64,000 nt of DNA from Serripes groenlandicus. Lineage: Eukaryota > Mollusca > Bivalvia > Cardiida > Cardiidae. Position 1 is the first letter of the stretch. Each line of letters begins with the position of its first letter. Position numbers and translations under genes: made by a program. The DNA lies in NCBI GenBank assembly GCA_031761405.1, contig JASEVX010000011.1, positions 39,096,139 to 39,160,138 on the forward strand, given 5' to 3'. The notes under the pieces are model-generated. The model was not told the DNA's origin and ran no database searches. It saw only the letters and a program-made list of their open reading frames with translations. Shown here one piece after another: positions 23,061 to 34,894 of the stretch.

Positions 23061-23479
23061 CCCTTGACCGCATTCCGATCCATCTAGAGCAAACTACTAA
23101 CAGCATATTATTGCTTAACCCAAAGTTGCACATAATATATTAAACACTTTTAAATAATCATACTTTTATTTATTGCTTGTCTACATACTGTTTAAGTAAT
23201 CTGTTGTAGATTCGCTGTTCGTGGGAAAGAGTAAAATATACCTCATTTTCCAAGGACCATTTTACACCTTGCTTATCGGGACAACTACGACCCCACCCTG
23301 TCAAAGGTCGTGAGAAATATGTAATCACAAGCCGGGAAACAGGTGGCAGAAGGTATGGTTAAATTCCAGACTATCTGTTATTGTCGTCCTTTCTTAATTA
23401 GCCGCTGCGCATATAAATTGGTCTTCCATATATTTGTTTTTTATTTTGCTTTAGATATAATAGATCAAGGCGACACAGC
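23061..23479. mobile_element. Family D remnants and unannotated sequence
   Basis: GTTAACCCTTGACCGC near 23055 and CTGTTGTAGATTCGCTG...GTGGGAAAGAG near 23200-23235 look like the two ends of a badly worn family D element. Confidence 0.35.
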
Positions 23480-23620
23480 CTTTATTCGTGATCCGTGTGT
23501 ACTTTGCCAGTTAGACCATGTCTTGCCCAAGAGCACTCCACAATGACCGTCGCAATGGGGATCAATCCCGACAATGAAGAGAAGTCAAATGCGCAGACCA
23601 AGGGTTTTCTCTTCTTTATT
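23480..23620 (-). repeat. SINE-G head fragment
   Basis: CTTGCCCAAGAGCACTCCAC and GGGGATCAATCCCGACA correspond to the body/head of SINE-G. Core missing. Confidence 0.5.
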
Positions 23621-24002
23621 TCTTTCCATTTCGTCGCACTTAATTTATACAAGTTTAAAACATATCAAAACAAAATAAAGTAATAACGTGAATATCGTAG
23701 TTATCTTGTTTCTTTGTTCTTGTGTTTTGTTTTAGGTTGGGTTTTTTTTTTTATTTTATTTTACACCCCGTCACTAATATCCTTTTTATTTCTTCAAATA
23801 TTTATTTCACCAGACGACACTGTAAAATAAATTTCGATATTAGAACAAGACGGTATTAGAATCCTGTCTAACATGAAATACCATTATTATAGCGTTGTCT
23901 GTGTGCATAGAATGGTGCAAATACATGAAACCGTACATTATCATCTAAGTGATATGTGAAAGCAATGGCATGACAATCAGATTTCTGTTCGTTTGTTTGG
24001 TA

Positions 24003-24172
24003 TGTTTCGCCAATTTCAAATAATGTTTCAATTATATCACGACGTTATCTGTGTAACTTACCAGTATTACTTGTCTATTTATCCAGTGAGTCAGACGTAA
24101 TATTAACCGAATAATTCTAAGCGTCAAGAAGGGTGTTCTACCATTACACCTCCGAGGCGATCAAACGACATC
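24003..24172 (-). repeat. SINE-H with internal deletion
   Basis: Core TTTCAATTATATCACGACG, body TTATCCAGTGAGTCAGACG, then directly the head end CATTACACCTCCGAGGCG. Confidence 0.55.
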
Positions 24173-24381
24173 TTGATCAGACTCTGAGGTGAAATCTGAT
24201 CTCGGCTTTCGCATGCAGCAAATTTCGTTAGTTTAGAGCTAACTTATGGGAGAACAAATATAATTTCCCTCAATGGGCCACACGGTGATAAAGCTAAATA
24301 TGATTGAAAGGACTTAAAACATCACACAAAAAGACACATCACCGTATCCTTCATAATAACGTAGCCTGATCCGTCTTTTTT

Positions 24382-24583
24382 GTTTAATTGGGATTTCTCG
24401 CAATTTTGAACATTATTTCAGTTATTTTACGGCTACAGTTATCCCTGTGTAAACAAACCAGTACTTGGCTTGGAAATGTGCCTTGCCCAAAGGCACTCCG
24501 CCCTTTCGTGCCGCGACTGGGGATCGAACCCGGGACGCCCGGTATCAAATCCCCGACGTTAACCACTCGACCACGGCGGATTC
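24382..24583 (-). repeat. SINE-G, full length
   Basis: Core TTTCAGTTATTTTACGG, GTAAACAAACCAGTACTTGG, then a tRNA-like head. Read on the minus strand this has B box GGGTTCGATCCCC and A-box-like TGGTCGAGTGG. Confidence 0.8.
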
Positions 24584-25028
24584 CTACCAGCTATGTCGTG
24601 TGACTTTTTATTTCTTGTGGACTTGCTGAAGTTAACCTCCGAAAGGACCTTATCTCTGATATCTCATTAACTTGGGATGTGTTCGCAGCATTGTCTCGTT
24701 ATCAGTAAACGTCCCTTCAGGCTCCATTTACTCTCGCCTCTTTTAGAACCTCTCCTGTGGTCCATCCGTGGTGGTGGATTGTATTTTAGCGTACACATTT
24801 TAATTTTAAGTAGTATTTGCTTATGATCAATTAATTTAATCCATGAGGAGACCAATGCTCCATGATCTTCAATATCAAATTGTGTATGAAATCGTTTAAA
24901 ATGCGACTAGTAAAAGGTTCTTTTAACTCAATGGTCTGCAATATCAGTATTCACAAAAATAAAAAAAGGGTTGTTGTTTGTTTTTGTTTTAAATCTTGTC
25001 AGTAAAATGGAAAACTAAAAGTTGAATG

Positions 25029-25269
25029 TTTGGTGTTTTACGCCGCTTTCAAAAACATTCCAGTTATATCAGGGCGTTTTCTTGCTAAGTTACCATTTCT
25101 TCTGGTCCATTTATCCTGACACCAGTCATCGCAATGCTAACCCTGTAACCCTGAGCGCAAGAGCGGGCAGGCATTAGTACCATCTTTAAAGTATTTAGTA
25201 TTACCCGGTCGGGGATCGAACCTGCGACCTCCCGCACCCGAGGTCTACCATTAGACCATCGAGGCGGTC
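25029..25269 (-). repeat. SINE-H, full length
   Basis: Core TTTTACGCCGCTTTCAAAAA through CAGTTATATCAGGGCG, body ATGCTAACCCTGTAACCCTG. The minus-strand tRNA-like head has B box GGTTCGATCCCC and an A-box region beginning GCCTCGATGG. Confidence 0.8.
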
Positions 25270-25418
25270 AAAAAGTAACGGTTCACTGCAAAGTCTTACT
25301 ACTCAATTTAAAGTTCTACCCAAGACTTATTTAAATATTTTGTTGAATACGTTTGAATATTGTATCCGACTGTAAAATACATATTCGTGAATATTGTATC
25401 TAACTTACTAAATGCGTT

Positions 25419-25600
25419 TTAACCCTTTCCCACATACAAGCAATCTGCAGCAAAGGACTTTGAAAGTACACTCGCAAAAATATAGAAAGTTAAATTAGAT
25501 GAAAGTAAAATTATCAAGTTGAATAGAGATGAAAACATTGTGAGCAATTTCTACATTTGTCACAACGTTTTCGAAATCGCCTGGTGCAGAGGTGTTCTAG
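25419..25600. mobile_element. Family D MITE, partial
   Basis: TTAACCCTTTCCCACATACA with AATCTGCAGCAAAGGACTTT at the left. Right side faint (GGTGCAGAGGTGTTCTAG). Confidence 0.5.
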
Positions 25601-25720
25601 GGATCTTAATGCCACTCCACATTGTTTGACATCATGTAAAGACTTATTGGCATAAAACTTGTGGGCCTCACTTCCAGTTTTTTGTCGGAGGACACATTTA
25701 TGTATGTTCATCGAAGAGGG

Positions 25721-26075
25721 CAAAGGCTCACCCGAGAGCAGATTTATTTAGACTCCAAAATCCCTAGAGTATTCACTGTACGCAGATACATTGAGATTCC
25801 TACATCGCCAGAGTATTCACTGTACGCAGATACATTGGGACTCCAAAATCCCTAGAGTATTCACTGTACGCAGATACATTGGGACTCCAAAATCCCTAGA
25901 GTATTCACTGTACGCAGATACATTGGGACTCCAAAATTGCTAGAGACTTCACTGTACGCAGATTTATTGAGACTCCAAAATCCCTAGAGAATTCACTGTA
26001 CGCAGATACATTGAGACCCCGAATCGCTAGAGACTTAACTTTACGCAGATACATTGAGACCCAATATCGCTAGTC
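25721..26075. repeat. 44-bp tandem array, ~8 copies
   Basis: ATTCACTGTACGCAGATACA recurs at 25771, 25815, 25859 and 25903, exactly 44 bp apart. Three or four more diverged copies extend to about 26,075. Confidence 0.88.
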
Positions 26076-26276
26076 GCGACACCTATAGGTCTGTATATTT
26101 AGTTTACGTAATTATAATCGCATTACTGATTCGAATACATTGTATCAATATATTTAGACTGGCAAACGTGTTAAAGGGGGTCCGCTAATTAGCTTATCGG
26201 ATTAATAGCCATTGCGAAGAGACCGGTACTGCATCAAGTAATAGGGCATGACGTATGAAGAGAATATATGAGATCG

Positions 26277-26465
26277 CAATTTTGACCCCTTTGTAAACAA
26301 TGCAAATTTAGGTGCCAATGCTCAGAACGAGCAATGGCACCTAAATTTCCATTGTTTACCAAGAAAAATGATTTAACGCGTATAAAGACTTTATGGCGAG
26401 GTGAATTTACCTTGGTAAAAAAATACCAATTTTAGTTTCAACCGTTTCACGCCAAGCCGTCGAGT
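26277..26465. mobile_element. Family C MITE, left-truncated
   Basis: Lacks the GGCTTGGCGTGAAAC end. Keeps TTGACCCCTTTGTAAACAAT, the central CAATGCTCAGAACGAGCAATG palindrome in pieces, and the right terminus GTTTCACGCCAAGCC. Confidence 0.75.
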
Positions 26466-26678
26466 TGTGCTAAGACTTTCACCATCCTCGTCGGGTGTTT
26501 TTTTTATAGACACAGATGCTTATTTGACGGAAGGTTGTAGGTGTTGCCTCAAAAATTTAGACAAGTCGGGGGTGGGGTGAGGAGCGAATGTGATAATCAT
26601 ACGGGAGTATTCAATGGTAACATGTTTTATCCTGGCGTCACAGGGACTGGTACCAAATTAAAACAAACATTCCTATTA

Positions 26679-26895
26679 TTAACCCTTTCCAACATACAAA
26701 CAAATCTGCAGGAGACGACATTTACGAAAAAATAAGAAAATCTCAATACTATATATGTATAACTATTGAAATGAGTTGTAAAAGCATTGTAGCAACATTG
26801 AGAACTTCATAGTTCTTAGCAATGTCCTTTTATCATAATGTGTTCAAAAGTCGTCTGTTGCAGAAGCTTCAAAATACGTGTGCATGATTGTGTGA
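26679..26895. mobile_element. Family D MITE, diverged
   Basis: Begins TTAACCCTTTCCAACATACA and ends with AAGTCGTCTGTTGCAGAAGC and a worn terminus near 26,895. Confidence 0.55.
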
Positions 26896-26970
26896 AAAGT
26901 TATAAAACTGCAAGTTAATAAACCACAGTGTCGTTATATCATGATTGCGTTTCGCAGGAGGAAATACAAC

Positions 26971-27360
26971 CTTAACCCTTTCTCTTACATACAACAAATC
27001 TGCAGTAGATTACATTAAAATTATCTAATTATAATTATTTAATGCATGAACAATCTTCTAAAAATGAAGGTATTGTATTAACTCTTTCAGCGCCGAATTG
27101 TTTAAAGCAGACTCTTCCATGTTCAAAATCGGTAACTAAAAGGCAAACAATGCTGATTTCAGGTGAGACAGCTCGTTACGAGCTGACTCACATGAATCTG
27201 CATTGTTTGCAAAAAAAAAACAATATTGCCTATGGCGCTGAAAGAGTTAAATTGAGTGGAAAAATTGGGGCAAAAGGCATCAGGAGCCATTTCTTCTTTT
27301 GCTTCAATGTTTTCAAAAGTCGTTTGTTGCGGATACGCTAAAATGCGTCTGTAAAGGGGA
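26971..27360. mobile_element. Family D MITE interrupted by family E
   Basis: Left part TTAACCCTTTCTCTTACATA with AATCTGCAGTAGA (26971-27077), right part TTTTGCTTCAATG and AAAGTCGTTTGTTGCGG (27251-27360). The family E element lies between them. Confidence 0.6.
27078..27250. mobile_element. Family E MITE with TTAA at both ends
   Basis: TTAA|CTCTTTCAGCGCC at the left and GGCGCTGAAAGAG|TTAA at the right. The centre has GCTCGTTACGAGC between AATGCTGATTTCAGGTGAG and its near-complement CTCACATGAATCTGCATT. No ORF. Confidence 0.8.
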
Positions 27361-27634
27361 AATAATTACTATTTACAGTTGAATCAGATCAACCTGCATA
27401 TCTATGTTATCTGATCTGAGTCTATATTGTTCGCAATTCCACTGTAGAAGCAATCAAGTAGCCGGCAGACGATGTGACAGTTCCGATCAGACTGCATGTC
27501 TATTTGTGTATTGTAATCAATGCCTCATTTATCATCAATGTATCCGAATCATGAGTATTTGTGACGCGCACCGATCAAGATACATCTGCGCATCATATAT
27601 CCAAGATTTTAAACTTTGTTGTTATGACTTGTAC

Positions 27635-27740
27635 CTACTTGGCGCTCTGGATCGTATGGTTAGCATTGTGACTGACTCTCTGCAGTCAACGTAAATGGAT
27701 CTGGTGTACTGGTAACTTACCCAGGAAACACGGGCTAATA
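27635..27740 (+). repeat. SINE-H fragment, split by family D
   Basis: GGCGCTCTGG, GTTAGCATTGTGACTGACTC, ACTGGTAACTTACCCAGG. Its core end (GTTGAAAGCGGCGTAAAAT) reappears at 28107-28150 after two family D stretches. Confidence 0.55.
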
Positions 27741-27744
27741 TTAC

Positions 27745-27974
27745 TTAACCCTGTCCCTCAATTAGACGCTTTTTGACGCCTCTGCAGCAGACGGCTTTTT
27801 GAAAACATAGTTACAAAAGAAGAAATTGCTCAAAACGAGCAATTTCTCCGTTTGGAACAATGTTTTCCACGTTTAGTCATAGGTTATCCATTCAATTACA
27901 GAGATATTCTATTTTTTGTCAAAATATGTTCAAAGTCGTCTGTTGCATAATTGTCGTATGAGGGAAAGGGTTAA
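27745..27974. mobile_element. Family D MITE, full length, TTAA ends
   Basis: TTAA at 27745-27748 and 27971-27974. Left TTAACCCTGTCCCTCAATTA, right TATGAGGGAAAGGGTTAA, central AAATTGCTCAAAACGAGCAA. The TTAA|CCC start is the pattern of piggyBac-type ends. Confidence 0.8.
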
Positions 27975-28059
27975 GATGGAATCAAACTTTCTGTTCTGTT
28001 CTGCTCTGTTCTTTATATTCTTCATGGCTAATAAGTGTGACGTGTTTGGTCATTTTCCG

Positions 28060-28106
28060 GTCTTAAAATCGTCTGCTACAAAATTGTCGTATGAGGGAAA
28101 GGGTTA
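28060..28106. mobile_element. Family D terminal fragment
   Basis: AAATCGTCTGCTACAAAATT and TATGAGGGAAAGGGTTAA: one end only, immediately followed by a SINE-H core. Confidence 0.6.
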
Positions 28107-28800
28107 AACCTGTTGAAAGCGGCGTAAAATACCACAAAAACAAAACAAACAGAGCATGGAGTTGTTTGTGTCTATGTGTATATAAGAGCATGGAATGACG
28201 GCCTTGCCGTCAGCATCTCTAGCATGTGATTTATTTATTGTGAACGATAAAAAAACGGCGCTCACTTGACAATAATCACCCATCAAAACAATATAAACAA
28301 TTGTCAAACGCCGTGATTAATTGTCCGGGGGTAGAACAAATGATAAACTTTGTGTGATTTGACGGATTTGGCACCGTTACTTGACACCGGTCGTGAGATA
28401 CACCCCGTAGTGAAATCTACACGGTCAGGAAAATAAAACTTGTTTTTCCCCGTTAATGAACGTCGAAAACAACAGTTTATTAATTGAGTGATTAATTTAT
28501 TTGCAGTGTCACAAGAAAAGCGAGTAAATGACGTTTTTACTGCCAGCGAAACCCTTCGTCGCTATGAGATATAAACCCAATAGTCGCTGTTTTGCCTTCT
28601 CATGGTCATAATACCACCCGGAATATTTTGCAAAACATTTATCATGTAAAAAATACATTCCAAAAATATATTTTAATCGGATCATAACACCACGTAACAC
28701 TATATCACTTGCATACAAATCGTGATGCATCTGCAGCAGACGTATTCTGAAAGCATTCTTGTACGCGTGGTGAACAATTCCATCCGTTGGTCATCCGTTT

Positions 28801-29033
28801 TTAACCATTTCCCACATACACTAAATCTGCAACAGACGACTTTGAAAACATCTAGGTTATAACACGGAAAGACTCTGTAAATATTGGTATAATTACTGAA
28901 AAGAGTTGAAAACATTGTAGTAAAAGAAAAAAATGCTCATTTTGAGCGGTTTCTTCTTGTGTCCGAGAATGTTTTTTAAAGGTCGTCTGCTGCAGAAGCG
29001 TCAAAGAGCGTATGTATGTTGGAATGGGTTATT
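28801..29033. mobile_element. Family D MITE, diverged full copy
   Basis: TTAACCATTTCCCACATACA to GTATGTTGGAATGGGTTATT, with GGTCGTCTGCTGCAGAAGCG near the right end. Confidence 0.6.
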
Positions 29034-29255
29034 TAAACCTTGTGTAATAATATTTATTTTCATTATATTGGTTTTCCGTATTGTTGTGTGATGCAGATTT
29101 GTTGTGAGTGAGGAATGGTTTTACAAAATCATGGATTGTTTTCTGCGTGTGACGTCTCATGTATGCATTTCTTTTACTCCCTTATCAGATCCACAAGATA
29201 GTGGCTAAACTGACTATGCAAACTATTTTGCTATACGGGCAGGTGCTGTTTATCA

Positions 29256-29452
29256 TTTTTCCACTTACAACAATTCTGCAGCAGACAACTTTGAAAACAT
29301 AGTAACAAAAACCTTAAAAACATAAAGGATAGTTTAATTGTTAAATAAAGTTGAAAACATTGTGGCCGAAGGAGAATTGCTTTGGCCACGATGTTTTCAG
29401 CAGTTGTATGCTGCTATTGTGTCAAAATGCGTCTGCAGGTGGGAAAGGGTTG
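29256..29452. mobile_element. Family D MITE, diverged
   Basis: CCACTTACAACAATTCTGCA to GTCTGCAGGTGGGAAAGGGT. The centre has lost part of the palindrome. Confidence 0.5.
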
Positions 29453-29470
29453 TTCTAGTCTCCTTAATAA

Positions 29471-29668
29471 TTTCCCTCATTCAACATATCTGAAGCAGAC
29501 GACATTGAACAATATAGACACAACTATGTATACATGAAAGCATAATTATTGAACAGAGTTGAAAACATTGTGGCAAAATGATAAATTGCTTATACTGATC
29601 AGTTTCTCCTTCTGCAACATTGTTTTAAAATTTCATCTACAACAGATGTGTCAAAATGTGTCTATATA
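29471..29668. mobile_element. Family D MITE, diverged
   Basis: TTTCCCTCATTCAACATATC with AGCAGACGACATTG at the left and CAACAGATGTGTCAAAATGT at the right. A family F half-copy follows directly. Confidence 0.5.
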
Positions 29669-29805
29669 TGAGCCGTCCCGCGAGAAAACAAACATTATGG
29701 CATGTGCGTAATGTATCAACCCAGATCAGCCTGCGCAGTCCGTGCAGACTGATCCGGGCCGACACGTTCCTTCTCAGGGGGAAAAAGGTATAGAGTAATG
29801 ATTCC
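29669..29805. mobile_element. Family F MITE, half copy
   Basis: TGAGCCGTCCCGCGAGAAAA to CAGACTGATCCGGGCCGACA, then GATTCCTGATT running into a GATT microsatellite. Confidence 0.65.

Positions 29806-29806
<1 letters not shown>

Positions 29807-29840
<34 letters not shown>
29807..29840. repeat. (GATT)n microsatellite
   Basis: Eight GATT repeats. Confidence 0.85.
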
Positions 29841-29841
<1 letters not shown>

Positions 29842-30114
29842 ATTAACTATATATGCCTTTTAACAGACAGACAGAACATTTAACTAATGAGGTACACATG
29901 ACATTGTCTAGAAACATGTATATACATACAATGTACATGACCGGAAAAAAACAAAAATAAATAAATGAATCAAACATGAGAATGAAACACACGATGTAAA
30001 ACTTTGAGTGTGTGAATTGGAAACAAAACATATCAAACAAACAACTATAATTATTATTGAGAAATAAATGGATAAAAAATAATGAAGTAAATAATGAGCG
30101 ATATTTACGTTGGT

Positions 30115-31618
30115 GAATGAATGAATGAATGAATTAATGAATGAATGACCGACGGAATGCATGAATGATTGAATAAATGGTTGAATAAATAAATGGCTGC
30201 CTGAATGAATGAATGAATGAATGACCGACTGAATCAATGATTGAATGAATGACATACTGAATTAATTAATTAATGACCGACTGAGTACATGAATGATTGA
30301 ATGACCGGATGAATGACGTAATGACCGACTGAATGAATAATTGAATGAATGAATGACCGACTGAATAAATGATTGGATGAATGACCGACTGAGTACATAC
30401 ATGAATGATTGAATGACCGGATGAATGACGTAATGACCGACTGAATGAATAATTGAATGAATGAATGACCGACTGAATAAATTATTGGATGAATGACCGA
30501 CTTAATGAGTGAATAAATGAATGACTGACTGAATGCATGAATGAATGACCGACTGCATGAATGAATTAATGATCAACTGAATGCATGAATGATTGAATGA
30601 ATGACCCACTGAATGAATGATTGACGGAATGAATTAATTAATTACTGACTGACCAACTGAATGAATGCATAAATGACCGACAGAATGAATGAATGACCGA
30701 CTGAATTAATTCATGAATGACCGACTAAATGCATGACTGATGGACTGAATGAATGCACGAATGACCTACTGAATGCACGAATGACCGACTGAATGAATGC
30801 ATGAAATACAGACTGAATGCATGAATGAATGATTGAATTAATTAATTAATTAATTACCGACTGAATGAATGCATAAATGTCCAGCTGAATGAATGCATAA
30901 ATGACCGAATGAAATTACCAACTGAATGAATGAATGAATGAATAACCGACTGAATGCATGAACGAATGAATGAATGATTGACCTACTGAATGCATGAACG
31001 AATGAATGAATGACCGACTGATTATATGCATGAATGACTGAATGAGTGAATTAATTAATGAATTAATGAATTAATGAATTAATGAATGCATGAACGAATG
31101 CATTAAAGAACAGTATTTCAGTTCACAGCTGTCAGGTTTGCTGTCCGTCGACCGACTGAATGCATGAACGAATGAATGAATGACCGACTGACTAAATGCA
31201 TGAATGACTGAATGAGTGAATTAATTAATTAATGACCGACTGAATGCATGAACGAATGCATTAAAGAACAGTATTTCAGTTCACAGCTGTCAGGTTTGCA
31301 TGAATGAATGATTGAATTAATTAATTAATTAATTACCGACTGAATGAATGCATAAATGTCCAGCTGAATGAATGCATAAATGACCGAATGAAATTACCGA
31401 CTGAATGAATGAATGAATGAATAACCGACTGAATGCATGAACGAATGAATGAATGATTGATCGACTGAATGCATGAATGAATGAATGAATGACCGACTGA
31501 CTAAATGCATGAATGACTGAATGAGTGAATTAATTAATTAATGACCGACTGAATGCATGAACGAATGCATTAAAGAACAGTATTTCAGTTCACAGCTGTC
31601 AGGTTTGCTGTCCGTCGA
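30115..31618. repeat. 1.5-kb degenerate GAATGAATGACCGACT array
   Basis: Built of GAATGAAT, GACCGACT, GAATGCAT and ATTAATTA modules in varying order. A longer module ending CAGTTCACAGCTGTCAGGTT occurs three times (about 31,087, 31,240 and 31,554), showing higher-order duplication. Open frames on either strand are artefacts of stop-poor tetranucleotides. Confidence 0.85.
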
Positions 31619-31619
31619 C

Positions 31620-31772
31620 CGTACTCCTCGAAACATTCTTGCCATCAAATTAACATCCTAACAGTCGTGTGGAAGATGGGTGACGCTGCTTACATTCACA
31701 TCTGCCAGTCATCATTAAGAAGAAATGGTCGAACCGGGATTCGAACTCTCGACCCCTGAATCTACAGCCTCC
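31620..31772 (-). repeat. SINE-A head portion
   Basis: GTGTGGAAGATGGGTGACGC and a minus-strand B box (GAGTTCGAATCCC) with CCCCTGAATCTACAGCC. The 5' portion is replaced by the tetranucleotide array. Confidence 0.6.
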
Positions 31773-31784
31773 CTCGCTTATTAA

Positions 31785-33239
31785 TTAGACATAGTGGGAA
31801 AAGAACGCGAGCGAAAATATCGAAGAAACACCAGAACGTAAAACGACTCTTACGCAACTTTTAAATCGCCACCACGTAAATTCTCTAATATTTCCGCGCA
31901 GTTTGTGCTTGGATACCAAAAGTCCCTTACTTTTTACACGCTGAAATACGAATTGATACAATATATTGTAATAGTTTTCTCTTTTTGAAGATTCAAAATA
32001 TGTCTTTAAAAGGTAAGTCGCACTGTTCAAATATGTTGTCAAAACAGGACCTATTTACTATGTTATCTCTTAATTACAACACAATTCCAAAACTGAGACC
32101 ATATTTGCAATTATCACATAAAGCCCTCACTGGGAGTGTCAAAACACCATTACATCAATAGTATATGACTCTACTAGTTGGGTTTCCAGTCTTACTCTCA
32201 AGTCTGTGTTACAGCGTGGAATCCAAACTATGAAAATGACGTCACGTCAGCGGTTTGACGGTAAAACGTAAGACACTTTTTTTTCAAAATACGACTCTTA
32301 TATCACTTTATGTGATAACAAGAATATCTCATTCGTGTTTATTTTTTATCACTTTTAATAGACTCGTCAACTAAGCTTAATATGACGCTCGCCAAGGCTC
32401 TCGGCATATCATCTTGGTAAACTCGTTTATTTAAAGTGGTAATAAATAATCACACATGAAATATCCTCAATTACATATTAATAGATATTTCGTGTGATCG
32501 AATGGCAGTTCGTACCTATGACATCCTGCTCCCGGGACAAACTGTTAGCCAGATGAAAACCGATTTGTATTAATACTTACATATGAAGCCTACGTCTCAA
32601 CTGCATTTTCACAAAACAACAAACACCCATTTTGCATTTGCATTTTTACAGCTTCTTAAACCGACTATGATTGCGTATTTCTCAAACGGAATACGAGCCG
32701 CCCACGAACAACCCCCTCTCAATAAAGAAAGGAGGAAACGTGTTCCCGTAGCTATGCTCTGACTATTCCTCGAAATACTGAATAACGGGGATCTTACATG
32801 CATGCATACCTATTTTCTAATTAACATGATTTCAACATTAGTTTAGTCATATCACGGCGATATTCTTGATGCACATGATATGTCCTTATAAGCAATAAAC
32901 AACTTCTTCAAGTATTATAATACTTTTCATTTCCAAATTTGAACTTAAAGTGAATTAAAGTTAACCGTCTCGTGGTCTGCGTAGAACTGACTATTCCTAT
33001 CACAAATAGCCTCCAATCACGTGACACAAACTGGTCAAACCAGTTTTGTATACAGACAATTGTTCTCCTCTATACGATGTACCGCGGAGAACGGACATTA
33101 TTAGTTGTAAAGTTAGTTGTTTTACAGATATATTTATAGGTTCAATAAAACTACACCACAATCAAAGAGCTGTCAAGCTAAAGTTCTTGATGCCCCGTCT
33201 ACATCGGGATATTGTGTCATGTCAAAAAGAGTACGTGGT
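31785..33239. other. Unannotated, AT-rich
   Basis: Contains a short hairpin at about 32,448-32,498 (TCACACATGAAATATC against GATATTTCGTGTGA), possibly an old MITE. Small ORFs at 31785-32042 and 32609-32803 have no recognisable motif. Confidence 0.4.
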
Positions 33240-33440
33240 TGGAATTTACACCGATTTCAACAACACGTCAGTTATCACTGTATATCACGGTGGTCGGTTC
33301 ATCTTACCGTGCATGTACCTGACTGACTCGCACCAGTACTCCCCTGTGTATACTTTGGTCGAAAACGAAACAAAACAATATTTTAATTCAATGAATCGAA
33401 CTCCTGACCCTCATGAGCTGTTGCGTATATACTGATTTAG
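33240..33440 (-). repeat. SINE-A, degraded
   Basis: TATATCACGGTGGTCGG and CTCGCACCAGTACTCC survive, and the head is barely visible (GAATCGAACTCCTGACC). The 129-codon ORF over it is not a gene. Confidence 0.5.
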
Positions 33441-34337
33441 AGTATCAAATAAAATCAGTTAGCCTTTGGGTAAAAAGACTTAATATAAACTTAATAAAAA
33501 TATGTTTAAAGTAAGATAACAATCCCTGCATCTTAACATTCCATGAAATTGCTTATTTATATAATGTACACGTACATGCGTTAATTGTGGTTAGACCTTG
33601 TTGCAAACTGTTCAATTATCATATCAGTTATTTTGAGTCAGACTAAAATAGGGAATCTAAAGGTTATTTCGAATTCACGTAAAAGTACATGACGAAATGC
33701 ATGTATTTATGTCTTGTTCAGGGAAAATGCCACTTCAAAGGATGGACCGAGGTCAGAAGGACTAGTATGTCATGTAAAAGCAACCAAGAATGAGTAAGAC
33801 TGAAAATGGGCATTTATTAATGCCATAACTATTCTATAAGATAACAGATAACTATATAAAATATATTTAAACTTAAAAAAATATATATCTATATATCATA
33901 TAACAGGCCATGGTGCAGTTAAGGCGACAGCGTTCTTTGTAAAAACCTACACTTATTTATGTAAATTACGAGATACATGTATTTATATAAGTCAAATAAA
34001 ATATATATCGGTTTACAACGGTTTTGAAATAAGGAATGAAAATAATTCTGTAGATTAACTCTGTTGCAGTTACATCCTTAAGATGAAAATCAATATGGAA
34101 ATTGCAAAAAAAGTCCACATTGAGCAACTTCGCTACCTTCTTCAATGATTTTTGATTCATTTTATAAGTTGTTTCTTCTCTCAAATGACTGATATGCATA
34201 TAATATTATTTCTAGAAATTTAGTATGTCTACACTATAATCAAGAAAGATTCCATGCGAACTAGTTGTTAGTCATACAGGGATCTAGAAAAAACCTGTAA
34301 TAGCATTTTGATACACCGGTTACTGTTGATTAGTTGA
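33441..34337. other. Unannotated, AT-rich
   Basis: Nothing recognised. Confidence 0.5.
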
Positions 34338-34544
34338 GTGTTTTGAGTTTTACGCCAATTTCAACAATTGTTCAGTTGTATGACGGCGTTTTCCTGGGTA
34401 AGTTATCGGTACTACCGGTCCATTTATCCTGACTCCTGCCACCTGCAACCCTGAAGTAAAGTATTTGGTGTGACCCGGTCGGGGATCGAACCCGCGACCT
34501 CCTGAACCCGAGATGAACACGCAACCACTACACCACCAAGGCGT
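34338..34544 (-). repeat. SINE-H, nearly complete
   Basis: Core TTTTACGCCAATTTCAACAA, body GTACTACCGGTCCATTTATC. The minus-strand head has B box GGTTCGATCCCC. Confidence 0.75.
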
Positions 34545-34894
34545 TACACCGGTGACTGACAATACTGTCGGGATTTTGAGCGACATGAAAATCAAAAGCT
34601 CCTACTGTCGCCAATAAGCTTGCTGAAATAGAATGAAAACGACGTAAAAAACCCTTGTTAATTTATTGTCAAAGTCGCTTGGGTAGATACCAGAACGTTT
34701 AAACCTGCCAAAGTTCATTGAAAAGGGCAAATAAAGTGGTTGTTAAACCACGAGTAAACACTTGTACTATGACTCTTCTAGTTGACGCAAACAGATTAGG
34801 GTCTAGTAAATATCTCATTCTGTCAATTATAGGGCAAATCCCTTACACTCTCACTCCAATATATAGCTAATTTGATTGTGTTTGTTTTATTGAC

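Noticed and set aside
24382..24583. True tRNA gene suggested by A and B boxes (also at 39.3, 45.3, 46.0 and 55.2 kb)
   Set aside because: The boxes belong to SINE heads: the cloverleaf is incomplete and the SINE body and core follow directly.
25721..26075. CRISPR-like spacing of the 44-bp array
   Set aside because: The whole unit repeats; there are no unique spacers and no cas-like genes.
29908..30255. 115-codon minus-strand ORF rich in SFIHSFIHS
   Set aside because: Translation of the GAATGAATGA tetranucleotide array, which lacks stops in that frame.
33046..33435. 129-codon ORF
   Set aside because: More than half lies in a degraded SINE-A. No motif and no splice partners.
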